From Pseudomonas viridiflava (GTDB lineage: Bacteria; Pseudomonadota; Gammaproteobacteria; Pseudomonadales; Pseudomonadaceae): 64,000 nucleotides of DNA. Shown here one piece after another: positions 25,262-33,581 of the stretch; within the stretch, counting starts at the first letter, position 1; each line of letters starts with the position of its first letter. The stretch spans positions 310,001 to 374,000 of the forward strand of contig NZ_UWFA01000505.1 in the NCBI RefSeq assembly GCF_900601905.1. Direction: 5' to 3'. Both the position numbers and the translations under genes were made by a program. Below the pieces are notes generated by a model that was not told the origin of the DNA, searched no databases, and saw nothing but the letters and a program-made list of their open reading frames with translations.

Positions 25262-27319
25262 ATGAGTCGTAACACCGGCGATAACCTGAACCGCAACCCA
25301 AGCGACAACGAACCGATGTCGTCCGTGCTCGATACCTATTTGAGCCGTCGCACCGTAGTAAGGGGTGGTTTGGGCGCTGCGATCGCCATGATCGCGGGCA
25401 CCGGCCTGACCGGTTGCTTCGACAGCGGCGGTGGCGGCAGTGATGACGCCCCGGCACCGACGCCTGCTCCAACGCCTGCGCCGACTCCGGATCCCGTCAA
25501 GAAGCTGGCCTTGGGATTCACTTCGATCCCGGGTTCACGCACTGACGCCGTCACGGTTGCCGCTGGCTATACCGCCTACGTGCTCGCACCGTGGGGCACG
25601 CCGCTGAACAGGAACGCCAATGCCTGGAAGAGTGACGGCACCAACACCTCGGTTGACCAGGCCAACTCGGTCGGCATGCACCATGACGGCATGCACTTCT
25701 TCCCGATCAATGGCAGCTCCACCGATGGTCTGATCGCCATCAACTTTGAATACATCGACGAAAACGCCCTGCACCCGGCGGGCCCGACTCTGGTCAACGG
25801 CGTTCGCCCGGCCGAAGAAGTGCGCAAGGAAATCAACGCCCATGGCGCTGGCGTCATGCGTGTACGTAAAAGCGGTGACCGCTGGCAGGTGGTGGACAAC
25901 GATCCGCTGAATCGCCGCTTCACCACCGCCTCGGTGATGAACCTGTCCGGCCCGCTCAAAGGCACCGACCACGTCAAAACCAAGTTTTCCACTGACGGCA
26001 GCCGCACCCGTGGCACCAACAACAACTGCGGCAATGGCTACACGCCGTGGGGCACTTACCTGACCTGCGAAGAAAACTGGCCGGGTATTTTCGTCAACAA
26101 AGGCACGCGTCCGGCGGATCAGGTGCGGATCGGCGTCGCTACCAGCGCTGGCAACTACCAGTGGGAAACTGCTGCGGGCGAAGCCACGGAAGTCAACGAT
26201 GAGTTCGCGCGCTTCAACATCACCCCAAGAGGCGCAGCAGCGACGGACGATTACCGCAACGAGGCCAGCACCTATGGCTACATCGTGGAGATCGACCCGT
26301 ATGATTCCAGCACCCTGCCGGTCAAGCGCACCGCGCTGGGTCGTTTCCGTCACGAAGGTTGCTGGCCGGGCCTGACCACTGTCGGCAAGCCGGTGGTGTT
26401 CTACATGGGTGACGATTCGCAGAACGAATACCTCTACAAATTCGTCTCCACCGCCTTGTGGGAAGCCGCCGATGCCACGCCGAGCAATCGTCTGGCAACC
26501 GGTGCCAAATACATGGACAGCGGCAAGCTGTACGTTTCGCGCTTCAACGCAGATGGCAGCGGCAATTGGCTGTTGCTCGACGTGATCACCCCGACCACCG
26601 ATGGCAGCACCCTGGGCACCAAGTTCAAGGACCTGCCAGGCATCATCCTCAACACCCGTGGCGCAGCGGATGCCGTGGGCGCGACCCCGATGGACCGCCC
26701 GGAATGGACGGCGGTAAACCCGCTGAACGGCGAGGTCTACCTGACCCTGACCAACAACACCAGCCGCACCGTGGCCAACGCCGCCAACCCGCGCATCAAC
26801 AACAAGCACGGGCACATCATCCGCTGGAAGGATAATGACAATCAGGTCTCGTTCACCTGGGATATTTTTGTCTTTGGCGCCAACGCGGCGGGTACGGCTG
26901 ACATCAACCGCTCCGGCCTGACCGAACTGAACCAGTTCGCCAGCCCGGACGGCATGAGCTTCGACAGTCGCGGGATTCTGTGGATCCAGACTGACAATGG
27001 CGAATCGACCCTGACCAGCTATACCAACGATCAGATGCTTGCGGTCATCCCGACCAACCTGGTCGACGCCCAAGGCAAGCAGGTTCCGGTCAATGCCCAG
27101 AACCAGGTGGATCTGCGTCGCTTCTTCGTCGGCCCCAATGGTTCGGAAGTGACCGGCATCGCGTTCACGCCTGACAACAAAACCATGTTCATCAACATCC
27201 AGCACCCGGCCAACTGGCCTTCAACTGACGTAGCCACCACGGTAACCGTCGGCAAGGTCCGCCCACGGGCATCGACCGTGGTCATTCAGCGCGCGGATGG
27301 TGGCGAACTGGCGGTCTAA
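25262..27319 (+). CDS. phoX: PhoX-family alkaline phosphatase (DUF839), Tat signal and lipobox
   Basis: A 685-residue secreted phosphatase of the PhoX family (calcium/iron enzymes hydrolysing phosphate esters). The Tat motif SRRTVV contains Arg29-Arg30; a hydrophobic stretch and lipobox LTGC (Cys52) follow, then a Gly/Asp/Pro-Thr linker (about 54-75) before the beta-propeller domain. Family motifs include YTPWGTYLTCEENWPG, GRFRHEGCWPG and FASPDGMSFDSRGILW. ATG at 25262 has AAGGA eight bases upstream. It matches UxpB of P. putida, a Tat-dependent lipoprotein phosphatase secreted by the Xcp type II system under low phosphate. Confidence 0.93.
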   Translation: MSRNTGDNLNRNPSDNEPMSSVLDTYLSRRTVVRGGLGAAIAMIAGTGLTGCFDSGGGGSDDAPAPTPAPTPAPTPDPVKKLALGFTSIPGSRTDAVTVAAGYTAYVLAPWGTPLNRNANAWKSDGTNTSVDQANSVGMHHDGMHFFPINGSSTDGLIAINFEYIDENALHPAGPTLVNGVRPAEEVRKEINAHGAGVMRVRKSGDRWQVVDNDPLNRRFTTASVMNLSGPLKGTDHVKTKFSTDGSRTRGTNNNCGNGYTPWGTYLTCEENWPGIFVNKGTRPADQVRIGVATSAGNYQWETAAGEATEVNDEFARFNITPRGAAATDDYRNEASTYGYIVEIDPYDSSTLPVKRTALGRFRHEGCWPGLTTVGKPVVFYMGDDSQNEYLYKFVSTALWEAADATPSNRLATGAKYMDSGKLYVSRFNADGSGNWLLLDVITPTTDGSTLGTKFKDLPGIILNTRGAADAVGATPMDRPEWTAVNPLNGEVYLTLTNNTSRTVANAANPRINNKHGHIIRWKDNDNQVSFTWDIFVFGANAAGTADINRSGLTELNQFASPDGMSFDSRGILWIQTDNGESTLTSYTNDQMLAVIPTNLVDAQGKQVPVNAQNQVDLRRFFVGPNGSEVTGIAFTPDNKTMFINIQHPANWPSTDVATTVTVGKVRPRASTVVIQRADGGELAV

Positions 27320-27370
27320 GGCACCACACTGCAAGCCGGGGTTGCCCGGCTTGTAGCCCTCCTCAAAATA

Positions 27371-27400
27371 CCCAGGCTTTCTACAGGCCTGCGTTTTTTT
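27371..27400 (+). terminator. Terminator after phoX
   Basis: A short stem CAGGC/GCCTG with a 9-base loop (27373-27391) is followed by CG and seven T. A GC-rich hairpin without T-tract (AAGCCGGG/CCCGGCTT, about 27332-27351) precedes it. It separates phoX from convergent gspK. Confidence 0.55.
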
Positions 27401-27414
27401 CGACAGACATTTAT

Positions 27415-28377
27415 TTATCTCCCCACCTGCCGCTCACGAATCACAATCGCCTGGGCGGGCACTCGGCTGTGCCACTTCACCACGCCCAAAGCCTGTATAC
27501 GGTATTGGCTGCGAAACACCTGATCATCCAGTTGCACCTCAAGTTGCAGCAGGAAATGGTCGCTGTTGAGCTGCAAGCCTTCACTCAGTTGCGCAAACGC
27601 TTCGTCATCCATCGCCCCCATCGCCTGGCGCAGGGCGCTGGCGTCGGCATAACCGCCTGCGGGTCGGGCGCTGATCAGGCGCGTCAGTTGCGCACGGCCG
27701 ATATTGCCCTCGTACATCGCTTCCAATAGCGGCAACTCATCAAGGTTCAGGGCGTTGGCATTCAGGCGCCAGCCCGACGTTTCCGGCAAGGCGCACAAGT
27801 TGCGATGGCGCTGTTCACGGTCCCGGTCGGCGGGCAGCAACAGGTTCAGCTCACTGGTATCGACCATCAATTGGTTGGCGGCCAGACGCGGCGGAGCCAG
27901 GCGCAGGTATTCGTTGTTTTCGGCACCTTGCGAGCGGCTCTGATGGTCAGCATCAAGCCAGTCAGTCAGGCTCTGGGTCAGTCGTTCGGCGGCCATGTCT
28001 TCGCCCAACAGATAAGCCAGCTGTTTCTGCGCACGCTCGGCCTCAGGGCCAATCAGGCTGTTGACGTTGAAACAGCGGTGCAGGTCGACGATGCGGATGC
28101 TCGCCTTGCCACCCTTGAAGTCATAACTCAGCGGCTGGCCGCGCAAGGCTTGCCAGAACAACGGGCTGGCGCGCCACAGCGGGTCCTTGAGCGCCTGCGT
28201 GGCAAAAGCCAGCGCGGCACTTTCCACCGAGCGGGCCTGCACGCGTTGCTGCAGCAAGCGCACGCTGTCGACCTCCTGCCTTCCCTGCTCGACCATCCAC
28301 GCCAGCCCTGCAGCGAGCATCGCCAGCGCCACCAGCACCATCAGCAATGCCGCGCCCTGTTGTTTGTTGCTGTTCAT
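27415..28377 (-). CDS. gspK: Minor pseudopilin GspK, detached from the gsp operon
   Basis: A 320-residue protein. The leader ends QQG/AALLMVLVALAM: a prepilin site with Gly8 and no Glu at +5, which marks GspK. The large alpha domain inserted in the pseudopilin fold (about 100-240) carries FNVNSLIG and LTDWLDADHQ, as in XcpX/GspK. GspK caps the pseudopilus tip with I and J. The main operon lacks this gene, so the system depends on this copy. It is convergent with phoX and divergent from tatA. The ribosome site is weak. Confidence 0.92.
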   Translation of the reverse strand: MNSNKQQGAALLMVLVALAMLAAGLAWMVEQGRQEVDSVRLLQQRVQARSVESAALAFATQALKDPLWRASPLFWQALRGQPLSYDFKGGKASIRIVDLHRCFNVNSLIGPEAERAQKQLAYLLGEDMAAERLTQSLTDWLDADHQSRSQGAENNEYLRLAPPRLAANQLMVDTSELNLLLPADRDREQRHRNLCALPETSGWRLNANALNLDELPLLEAMYEGNIGRAQLTRLISARPAGGYADASALRQAMGAMDDEAFAQLSEGLQLNSDHFLLQLEVQLDDQVFRSQYRIQALGVVKWHSRVPAQAIVIRERQVGR

Positions 28378-28507
28378 TTTTCAGCCTGAGTGTTCAACGA
28401 CAGGCGTCAGTCAACACCGCCAATGTTGCAAGCAAGTGGCAGCCACGCGAAAAGGTCTCGCAACCTTAATCGCGCCGTCACAATCGCCCGCCAGAATGCG
28501 CGTTTAC

Positions 28508-28525
28508 ATGTCAAATCAATGACCT
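28508..28525 (-). promoter_or_regulatory. Degenerate Pho-box-like element between gspK and tatA
   Basis: The minus strand reads AGGTCAT-TGAT-TTGACAT, 10 of 14 matches to two PhoB half sites with the right spacing. It is 29 bases before tatA and about 130 before gspK. No good -10 lies at the expected place, so this is only a candidate. Confidence 0.25.
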
Positions 28526-28553
28526 GGCAAATCAATCAACTGGAGAGCGCATC

Positions 28554-28772
28554 GTGGGTGGAATCGGAATCTGGCAACTGGTGATCGTACTGTTGATCGT
28601 GATGATGTTGTTTGGCACCAAACGCCTGAAAGGGCTCGGGGCAGATGTGGGTGACGCCATCAAAGGCTTTCGCACCTCCATGGGCAACGATGAAGGCAAG
28701 ACCGAAAACACCCCGAACAGCTGCCTGAAAGACAGCACCCAGACGGCCGCCCACACCGAACACAAACACTGA
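28554..28772 (+). CDS. tatA: Twin-arginine translocase subunit TatA
   Basis: A 72-residue protein with an N-terminal membrane helix (IGIWQLVIVLLIVMMLFG), the conserved FGTKRLKGLG hinge and an amphipathic helix (ADVGDAIKGFR). It starts at GTG 28554 with GGAG eight bases upstream. TatA oligomers form the translocation pore for folded proteins. It sits directly beside two Tat-motif substrates. Its stop overlaps the tatB start by one base. Confidence 0.95.
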   Translation: MGGIGIWQLVIVLLIVMMLFGTKRLKGLGADVGDAIKGFRTSMGNDEGKTENTPNSCLKDSTQTAAHTEHKH

Positions 28773-29062
28773 TGTTCGAGATCGGATTCACCGAAATGAT
28801 GTTGGTCGGGGTGGTCGCCTTGCTGGTGCTCGGCCCTGAACGCCTGCCCAAGGCGGCAAGCACGGCCGGGCACTGGATTGGCCAGTTCAAGCGCGGGCTC
28901 AATGGCATTAAGCAACAGATGGAACGCGAGCTGGATGCCGAGCAATTGCGCAAGGAGCTGGACCAGCAACCGTTGCGTCAGCTTGAACAGGAACTGCGCG
29001 AAGGCATCAGGCTCGATACACCTGCAGCGCCCTCTATCGCCTCGGGACATACCCAATCATGA
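28772..29062 (+). CDS. tatB: Twin-arginine translocase subunit TatB
   Basis: A 96-residue protein beginning MFEIGFTEMMLVGVVALLVLGPERLP, the TatB N-terminus with Glu8 in the membrane helix. An amphipathic helix and a charged tail follow. TatB forms the substrate receptor with TatC. It is shorter than E. coli TatB (171 residues) but within the family range. It overlaps tatC by four bases. Confidence 0.95.
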   Translation: MFEIGFTEMMLVGVVALLVLGPERLPKAASTAGHWIGQFKRGLNGIKQQMERELDAEQLRKELDQQPLRQLEQELREGIRLDTPAAPSIASGHTQS

Positions 29063-29817
29063 GCACCCTTGAATTCAGCGAACCGCTGAGCGTGTCAGGT
29101 CATTTGCGCAAATTGCGTTCGGTACTGGTGCGCAGCATTGTGGTGCTTGTGGTGCTGTTTATCGGTCTGTTTCCCTTCGCGCAAGAGATCTACACCTTTA
29201 TCGCCGCGCCGCTACGGGTGTTTCTGCCCGAGGGCGCGACCATGATTGCCACCAGCGTGACCTCGCCCCTCATGGCGCCGATCAAGCTGACCATGATGAT
29301 CGCGTTGTTTCTGGCCATGCCGATGATTCTGCACCAGGTCTGGGGGCTTATCGCGCCGGTGGTCTATCGCCAGGAACGACGTACGGCCATCTGTCTGATG
29401 ATCGCCAGTGTGTCGCTGTTCTATGGAGGGATGGCGTTTGCGTTCTATCTCGTGTTCCCGATGATGTTCGGTTTCTTCGCCAGCGTCACCCCGGACGGCG
29501 TGGAAATGATGACCGACATCGGCCTGTACCTGGATTTCATCCTCGCGCTGTTCCTGGCGTTTGGCCTGGCATTCCAGATCCCGGTGGCGACCTTTCTGAT
29601 CATCTGGGCCGGCATCACCGACGTCCAGACCCTGAGCAAAAGCCGGCCCTACGTGATTGTTGGCTGCTTTGTGGTGGGCATGCTGCTCACGCCCCCTGAC
29701 GTGTTCTCGCAGACCCTGCTGGCCGTGCCGATGTGGATGCTGTTCGAGTTGGGTTTGCTGGCTAGCAGAACCATTTCCCGCCCGTTGCAACAGTCAGAAT
29801 CCACACAAATCCTGTAG
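29059..29817 (+). CDS. tatC: Twin-arginine translocase subunit TatC
   Basis: A 252-residue membrane protein with six predicted helices. The N-terminal SVSGHLRKLRSVLVRS is the family signature (usually HLxELRxR); FAFYLVFPMMFGFF and the fifth/sixth helices are recognisable. TatC recognises the twin-arginine motif. This cluster is probably an additional, dedicated Tat set, as P. putida has a Tat-1 set beside uxpB and a second elsewhere; a second set cannot be seen here. A palindrome begins at its stop codon. Confidence 0.95.
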   Translation: MSTLEFSEPLSVSGHLRKLRSVLVRSIVVLVVLFIGLFPFAQEIYTFIAAPLRVFLPEGATMIATSVTSPLMAPIKLTMMIALFLAMPMILHQVWGLIAPVVYRQERRTAICLMIASVSLFYGGMAFAFYLVFPMMFGFFASVTPDGVEMMTDIGLYLDFILALFLAFGLAFQIPVATFLIIWAGITDVQTLSKSRPYVIVGCFVVGMLLTPPDVFSQTLLAVPMWMLFELGLLASRTISRPLQQSESTQIL

Positions 29818-29901
29818 AAGTGAGCTTGCTCGCAATTCGATTTGTCAGTCGATACACCATCGTCTGACCCGACGCCATCGCGAGCAAACTCACTCCTACA
29901 G
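29812..29901. repeat. REP-type inverted repeat starting on the tatC stop codon
   Basis: Arms 29812-29833 and 29880-29901 (CTGTAGAAGTGAGCTTGCTC type) are reverse complements with one mismatch. The tatC TAG is inside the left arm. It marks the right edge of the island and may protect the tat transcript's 3' end. Confidence 0.8.
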
Positions 29902-29964
29902 GGAAACGGCTTCGCCCGCCTGACGTGGTCCCGCGTTGGAGTTGCTGGCTCGCAACGAGATCCC

Positions 29965-29995
29965 CATAAAAAAAGGCCGCCCGAAGGCAGCCTTT
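29965..29995 (-). terminator. Rho-independent terminator after lpxC
   Basis: A 10-bp stem closed by a UUCG tetraloop (AAAGGCTGCC-TTCG-GGCGGCCTTT on the minus strand) runs into seven T. It ends the dcw-lpxC transcription unit. Confidence 0.92.
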
Positions 29996-30030
29996 AAAAA
30001 CAACAAAAAGGAAGGAGAGTAAAACTGACC

Positions 30031-30942
30031 TTACACGGCCGCTACAGGGCGCATGTAAGAAATCGGTGCGGTACTCGCGTCCTCAAAAGTCACGACTTCC
30101 CAGGCATCAGTCTGCTCGATCAAGGCGCGCAGGAGACGATTGTTCAGTGCGTGGCCGGACTTGAAGCCGCGGAACTCACCAATCAGGCTGTTGCCCAGCA
30201 GGTAGAGGTCACCGATTGCATCCAGAATCTTGTGTTTGACGAATTCGTCCTCGTAACGCAGGCCGTCTTCGTTCAGTACGCCATCTTTATCAACCACGAT
30301 AGCGTTTTCAACACTGCCGCCGAGTGCGAGGTTGTGCTTGCGCAGGTACTCGATATCACTCATGAACCCGAAGGTACGGGCACGGCTGACTTCCTTCACG
30401 AAGGAAGTGCTGGAGAAGTCCACGCTTGCGCTTTGAGTGCGATCGCGGAAGACCGGGTGATCGAAATCGATCTCGAAACTGACCTTGAACCCTTCGAAAG
30501 GCACGAAAGTAGCGCGTTTACCGCCCTCTTCCACTGTGACTTCACGCAGGATCCGGATAAATTTCTTCGGCGCGTCCTGTTCTTCCAGGCCTGCCGATTG
30601 AATCAGGAATACGAAGGGACCCGCGCTGCCGTCCATGATTGGAACTTCGGAGGCAGAGAGTTCTACGTAGGCGTTATCAATGCCAAGGCCAGCCATGGCC
30701 GAAAGCAAGTGCTCGACGGTGTCGACTTTGACATCACCGCTGACCAGTGTGGTCGACAGGGTGGTGTCACCGACATTTTCCGCACGTGCAGCAATATGCA
30801 CGACGGGGTCGAGGTCAGCACGGACAAACACGATGCCGGTATCCACAGGTGCAGGCTTGAGGGTCAGGTAGACCTTCTCACCGGAGTGCAGACCGACACC
30901 TGTGGCACGGATAATATTTTTCAGGGTGCGTTGTTTAATCAT
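30031..30942 (-). CDS. lpxC: UDP-3-O-acyl-N-acetylglucosamine deacetylase
   Basis: A 303-residue zinc enzyme catalysing the committed step of lipid A synthesis. Zinc ligands are visible: the His in VDTVEHLLSAMAG and the His/Asp pair in KHKILDAIGDLYLLG. The start MIKQRTLKNIIRATGVGLHSGEKV is invariant in the family. It lies downstream of ftsZ with a 112-base gap that may carry its own promoter. In E. coli its level is set by FtsH proteolysis; the C-terminal tail here differs from the E. coli degradation signal. Confidence 0.98.
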   Translation of the reverse strand: MIKQRTLKNIIRATGVGLHSGEKVYLTLKPAPVDTGIVFVRADLDPVVHIAARAENVGDTTLSTTLVSGDVKVDTVEHLLSAMAGLGIDNAYVELSASEVPIMDGSAGPFVFLIQSAGLEEQDAPKKFIRILREVTVEEGGKRATFVPFEGFKVSFEIDFDHPVFRDRTQSASVDFSSTSFVKEVSRARTFGFMSDIEYLRKHNLALGGSVENAIVVDKDGVLNEDGLRYEDEFVKHKILDAIGDLYLLGNSLIGEFRGFKSGHALNNRLLRALIEQTDAWEVVTFEDASTAPISYMRPVAAV

Positions 30943-30994
30943 GGCATTGGCCGCTTCAGCGCAAGTTGCGAACTGGTATCAACAAAGGCTGGCG

Positions 30995-31000
30995 ATAATA
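30995..31000 (-). promoter_or_regulatory. Candidate -10 element for lpxC
   Basis: TATTAT on the minus strand lies about 53 bases before the lpxC start. TGTTCA is 17 bases upstream as a poor -35. It would allow lpxC expression independent of ftsZ. Confidence 0.4.
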
Positions 31001-31054
31001 GCAGACCCGGCCTTTGCTGAACACCAATCACCCTAATACCCCTGATACATTTCA

Positions 31055-32245
31055 TCAATCGGCCTGACGACGCAGGAAAGCCGGGATATCCAGGTAATCC
31101 AGATCGTCATTCGGATTCATCTTCGCCGCTGCTGTAGCGCCTGCGTGTGCCTGATTGCGCATTACGGTAGGACGATCCAGGTCACGGTAGTTGACTGACG
31201 GCAGTTCCTGACGGGCAGCAGGCTGTTGCGCCTGAGCTGACTGGGAAGTCTGCAGCGTGTTGTCGATGACCTTCATCGGCTTCTCGATTTTCGCGCCCAG
31301 ACCGGTGGCAACCACAGTCACGTGCAGCTCGTCGCGCATGTCCGGATCGATAACGGTACCGACCTTGACCATGGCGTGCTCGGAGGCGAACGCTTCGATG
31401 ATGCTACCCACGTCGGAGTACTCACCCAGAGACAGGTCAGGACCGGCAGTGATGTTGACCAGGATGCCGCGAGCGCCCTGCAGGTTGACGTCTTCGAGCA
31501 GCGGGTTGCGAATGGCTGCCTCAGTCGCTTCACGTGCACGGTTCGGACCGCTGGCGCAGCCAGTGCCCATCATCGCCATGCCCATTTCGCTCATCACGGT
31601 ACGCACGTCAGCGAAGTCGACGTTGATCATGCCCGGACGCTTGATGATGTCGGAGATACCGCGAACGGCACCGGCCAGTACATCGTCAGCCTTGGCGAAA
31701 GCCGACAAGAGGCTCGCGTCTTTACCGAGGATGGTCAGCAGCTTCTCGTTGGGAATGGTGATCAACGAGTCGACGCTTTCGGACAGCATGCGGATGCCTT
31801 CATCGGCGATCTGCATACGCTTGCGACCTTCGAACGGGAACGGACGAGTCACCACCGCAACGGTGAGGATGCCCATTTCCTTGGCCACTTCAGCAATGAT
31901 CGGGGCCGCACCGGTACCGGTACCGCCGCCCATGCCAGTGGTGATGAAAACCATGTTGGTGCCCTGCAGAACTTCTGCAATGCGCTCACGATCTTCCAGT
32001 GCAGCCTGACGGCCCACTTCAGGGTTGGCGCCAGCGCCAAGACCTTTGGTTACACCAGTACCCAGTTGCAGGATGGTGCGCGCGCCGATGTTTTTCAGCG
32101 CTTGAGCGTCAGTGTTGGCGCAGATGAATTCCACACCTTCGATGTTGCTCTTGACCATGTGATTGACAGCGTTGCCGCCGCCACCACCAACACCGATAAC
32201 TTTGATTACCGGGCTTTGCGGGACGTTGTCTACGAGTTCGAACAT
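31055..32245 (-). CDS. ftsZ: Cell-division GTPase FtsZ
   Basis: A 396-residue tubulin homologue that forms the division ring. The GTP-binding signature GGGTGTGAAP and the T7 loop (NVDFADVRTVM) are intact. A variable linker (about 320-385) ends in the conserved C-terminal peptide LDYLDIPAFLRRQ that binds FtsA and ZipA. The 62-base gap from ftsA contains a GAGAGGG-type ribosome site. Confidence 0.99.
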   Translation of the reverse strand: MFELVDNVPQSPVIKVIGVGGGGGNAVNHMVKSNIEGVEFICANTDAQALKNIGARTILQLGTGVTKGLGAGANPEVGRQAALEDRERIAEVLQGTNMVFITTGMGGGTGTGAAPIIAEVAKEMGILTVAVVTRPFPFEGRKRMQIADEGIRMLSESVDSLITIPNEKLLTILGKDASLLSAFAKADDVLAGAVRGISDIIKRPGMINVDFADVRTVMSEMGMAMMGTGCASGPNRAREATEAAIRNPLLEDVNLQGARGILVNITAGPDLSLGEYSDVGSIIEAFASEHAMVKVGTVIDPDMRDELHVTVVATGLGAKIEKPMKVIDNTLQTSQSAQAQQPAARQELPSVNYRDLDRPTVMRNQAHAGATAAAKMNPNDDLDYLDIPAFLRRQAD

Positions 32246-32307
32246 TTTCCCTCTCCTTTCATTTCTCTAGTTTTTTTGCCCACTGCCGCCATGTACAACC
32301 TTGAAAC

Positions 32308-33567
32308 CTAGAAATTACCCTGGACCCAGCGCTTGAAGCGTTCAAGCACCGGAGCCTTGGGTTCATCTCCGTAACCGCTATTGCTACTGCTGATGCCGGA
32401 AAACGAGAAACCGTCAGACTGCTTTTGCAGGCCGTACAGCAACAAACCGACACCGGTTGAATAGATCGGGTTACGCACAACATCGGCGAGCCCTTTGACG
32501 CTATGCGGTACGCCAAGGCGCACCGGCATGTGGAAGATTTCCTCGGCCAGTTCGACCGCGCCTTCCATTTTCGAGGTACCACCGGTCAGCACGATGCCGG
32601 CCGGGATCAGATCTTCATAACCACTGCGACGCAGCTCAGCCTGAATCAGGGTGAACAGTTCGTCATAACGCGGCTCGACCACTTCAGCCAAAGCCTGACG
32701 CGACAACTCGCGAGGTGGACGATCGCCCACGCTCGGCACCTTGATGGTCTCACCGGCACCGGCCAGTTTGGCCAAGGCGCAGGCGTAGCGGATCTTGATC
32801 TCTTCGGCGTATTGCGTAGGGGTACGCAAGGCCATGGCGATATCGTTGGTGACCTGATCGCCGGCAATCGGGATCACGGCCGTGTGGCGAATCGCGCCTT
32901 CGGTGAAAATCGCGATGTCGGTGGTGCCGCCGCCGATGTCCACCAGGCACACGCCCAGTTCTTTTTCGTCGTCAGTGAGTACCGAGTACGCCGAAGCCAG
33001 TTGCTCCAGAATGATGTCGTCTATTTCCAGACCACAGCGACGCACGCACTTTTCGATGTTCTGTGCAGCATTCACGGCGCAGGTCACCACATGCACCTTG
33101 GCTTCCAGGCGAACACCCGACATGCCCAGTGGCTCGCGAACACCTTCCTGGTTATCGATCACGTAATCCTGCGGCAAGGTGTGCAGCACACGCTGATCGG
33201 CAGGGATCGCGACGGCCTGGGCGGCGTCAAGTACCCGCTCCAGATCCGCCGAGCTGACTTCACGATCACGGATCGCGACGATGCCGTGGGAGTTCAGGCT
33301 GCGAATATGGTTGCCCGCCACGCCGACGAACGCCGAGTGGATACGGCAACCCGCCATCAGCTGAGCTTCCTCCACTGCGCGCTGGATCGACTGCACGGTG
33401 GATTCGATATTCACCACCACGCCCTTCTTCAGGCCGCGCGATGGATGGGTACCGATACCGACGATTTCCAGCGTGCCATCGGCCGCGACCTCGCCTACCA
33501 GCGCCACCACCTTGGAGGTACCGATATCCAAGCCAACGATCATTTTGCCGCTTTGCACGTTTGCCAT
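32308..33567 (-). CDS. ftsA: Cell-division actin-like protein FtsA
   Basis: A 419-residue actin-fold protein that tethers FtsZ to the membrane. The start MANVQSGKMIVGLDIGTSKV at 33567 is chosen because AGGCAGG lies just upstream; a further in-frame start 18 bases earlier is unlikely. Phosphate loops (GLDIGTSKV, DIGGGTTDIAIF) and the adenosine motif (GIVLTGGTSKMEG) are clear. The C-terminal amphipathic helix LERFKRWVQGNF is the membrane anchor. Confidence 0.98.
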   Translation of the reverse strand: MANVQSGKMIVGLDIGTSKVVALVGEVAADGTLEIVGIGTHPSRGLKKGVVVNIESTVQSIQRAVEEAQLMAGCRIHSAFVGVAGNHIRSLNSHGIVAIRDREVSSADLERVLDAAQAVAIPADQRVLHTLPQDYVIDNQEGVREPLGMSGVRLEAKVHVVTCAVNAAQNIEKCVRRCGLEIDDIILEQLASAYSVLTDDEKELGVCLVDIGGGTTDIAIFTEGAIRHTAVIPIAGDQVTNDIAMALRTPTQYAEEIKIRYACALAKLAGAGETIKVPSVGDRPPRELSRQALAEVVEPRYDELFTLIQAELRRSGYEDLIPAGIVLTGGTSKMEGAVELAEEIFHMPVRLGVPHSVKGLADVVRNPIYSTGVGLLLYGLQKQSDGFSFSGISSSNSGYGDEPKAPVLERFKRWVQGNF

Positions 33568-33581
33568 GGTCCTGCCTCTTG

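Noticed and set aside
14239..29817. Type IV pilus or competence system instead of T2SS
   Set aside because: Although pseudopilins and a GspE/PilB-like ATPase are shared, the GspC HR domain, GspL/M/N, the GspG C-terminal calcium loop and GspK identify a T2SS.
13236..30030. Prophage or insertion sequence as carrier of the island
   Set aside because: No integrase, transposase, phage gene, tRNA or target-site duplication is recognisable at either edge.
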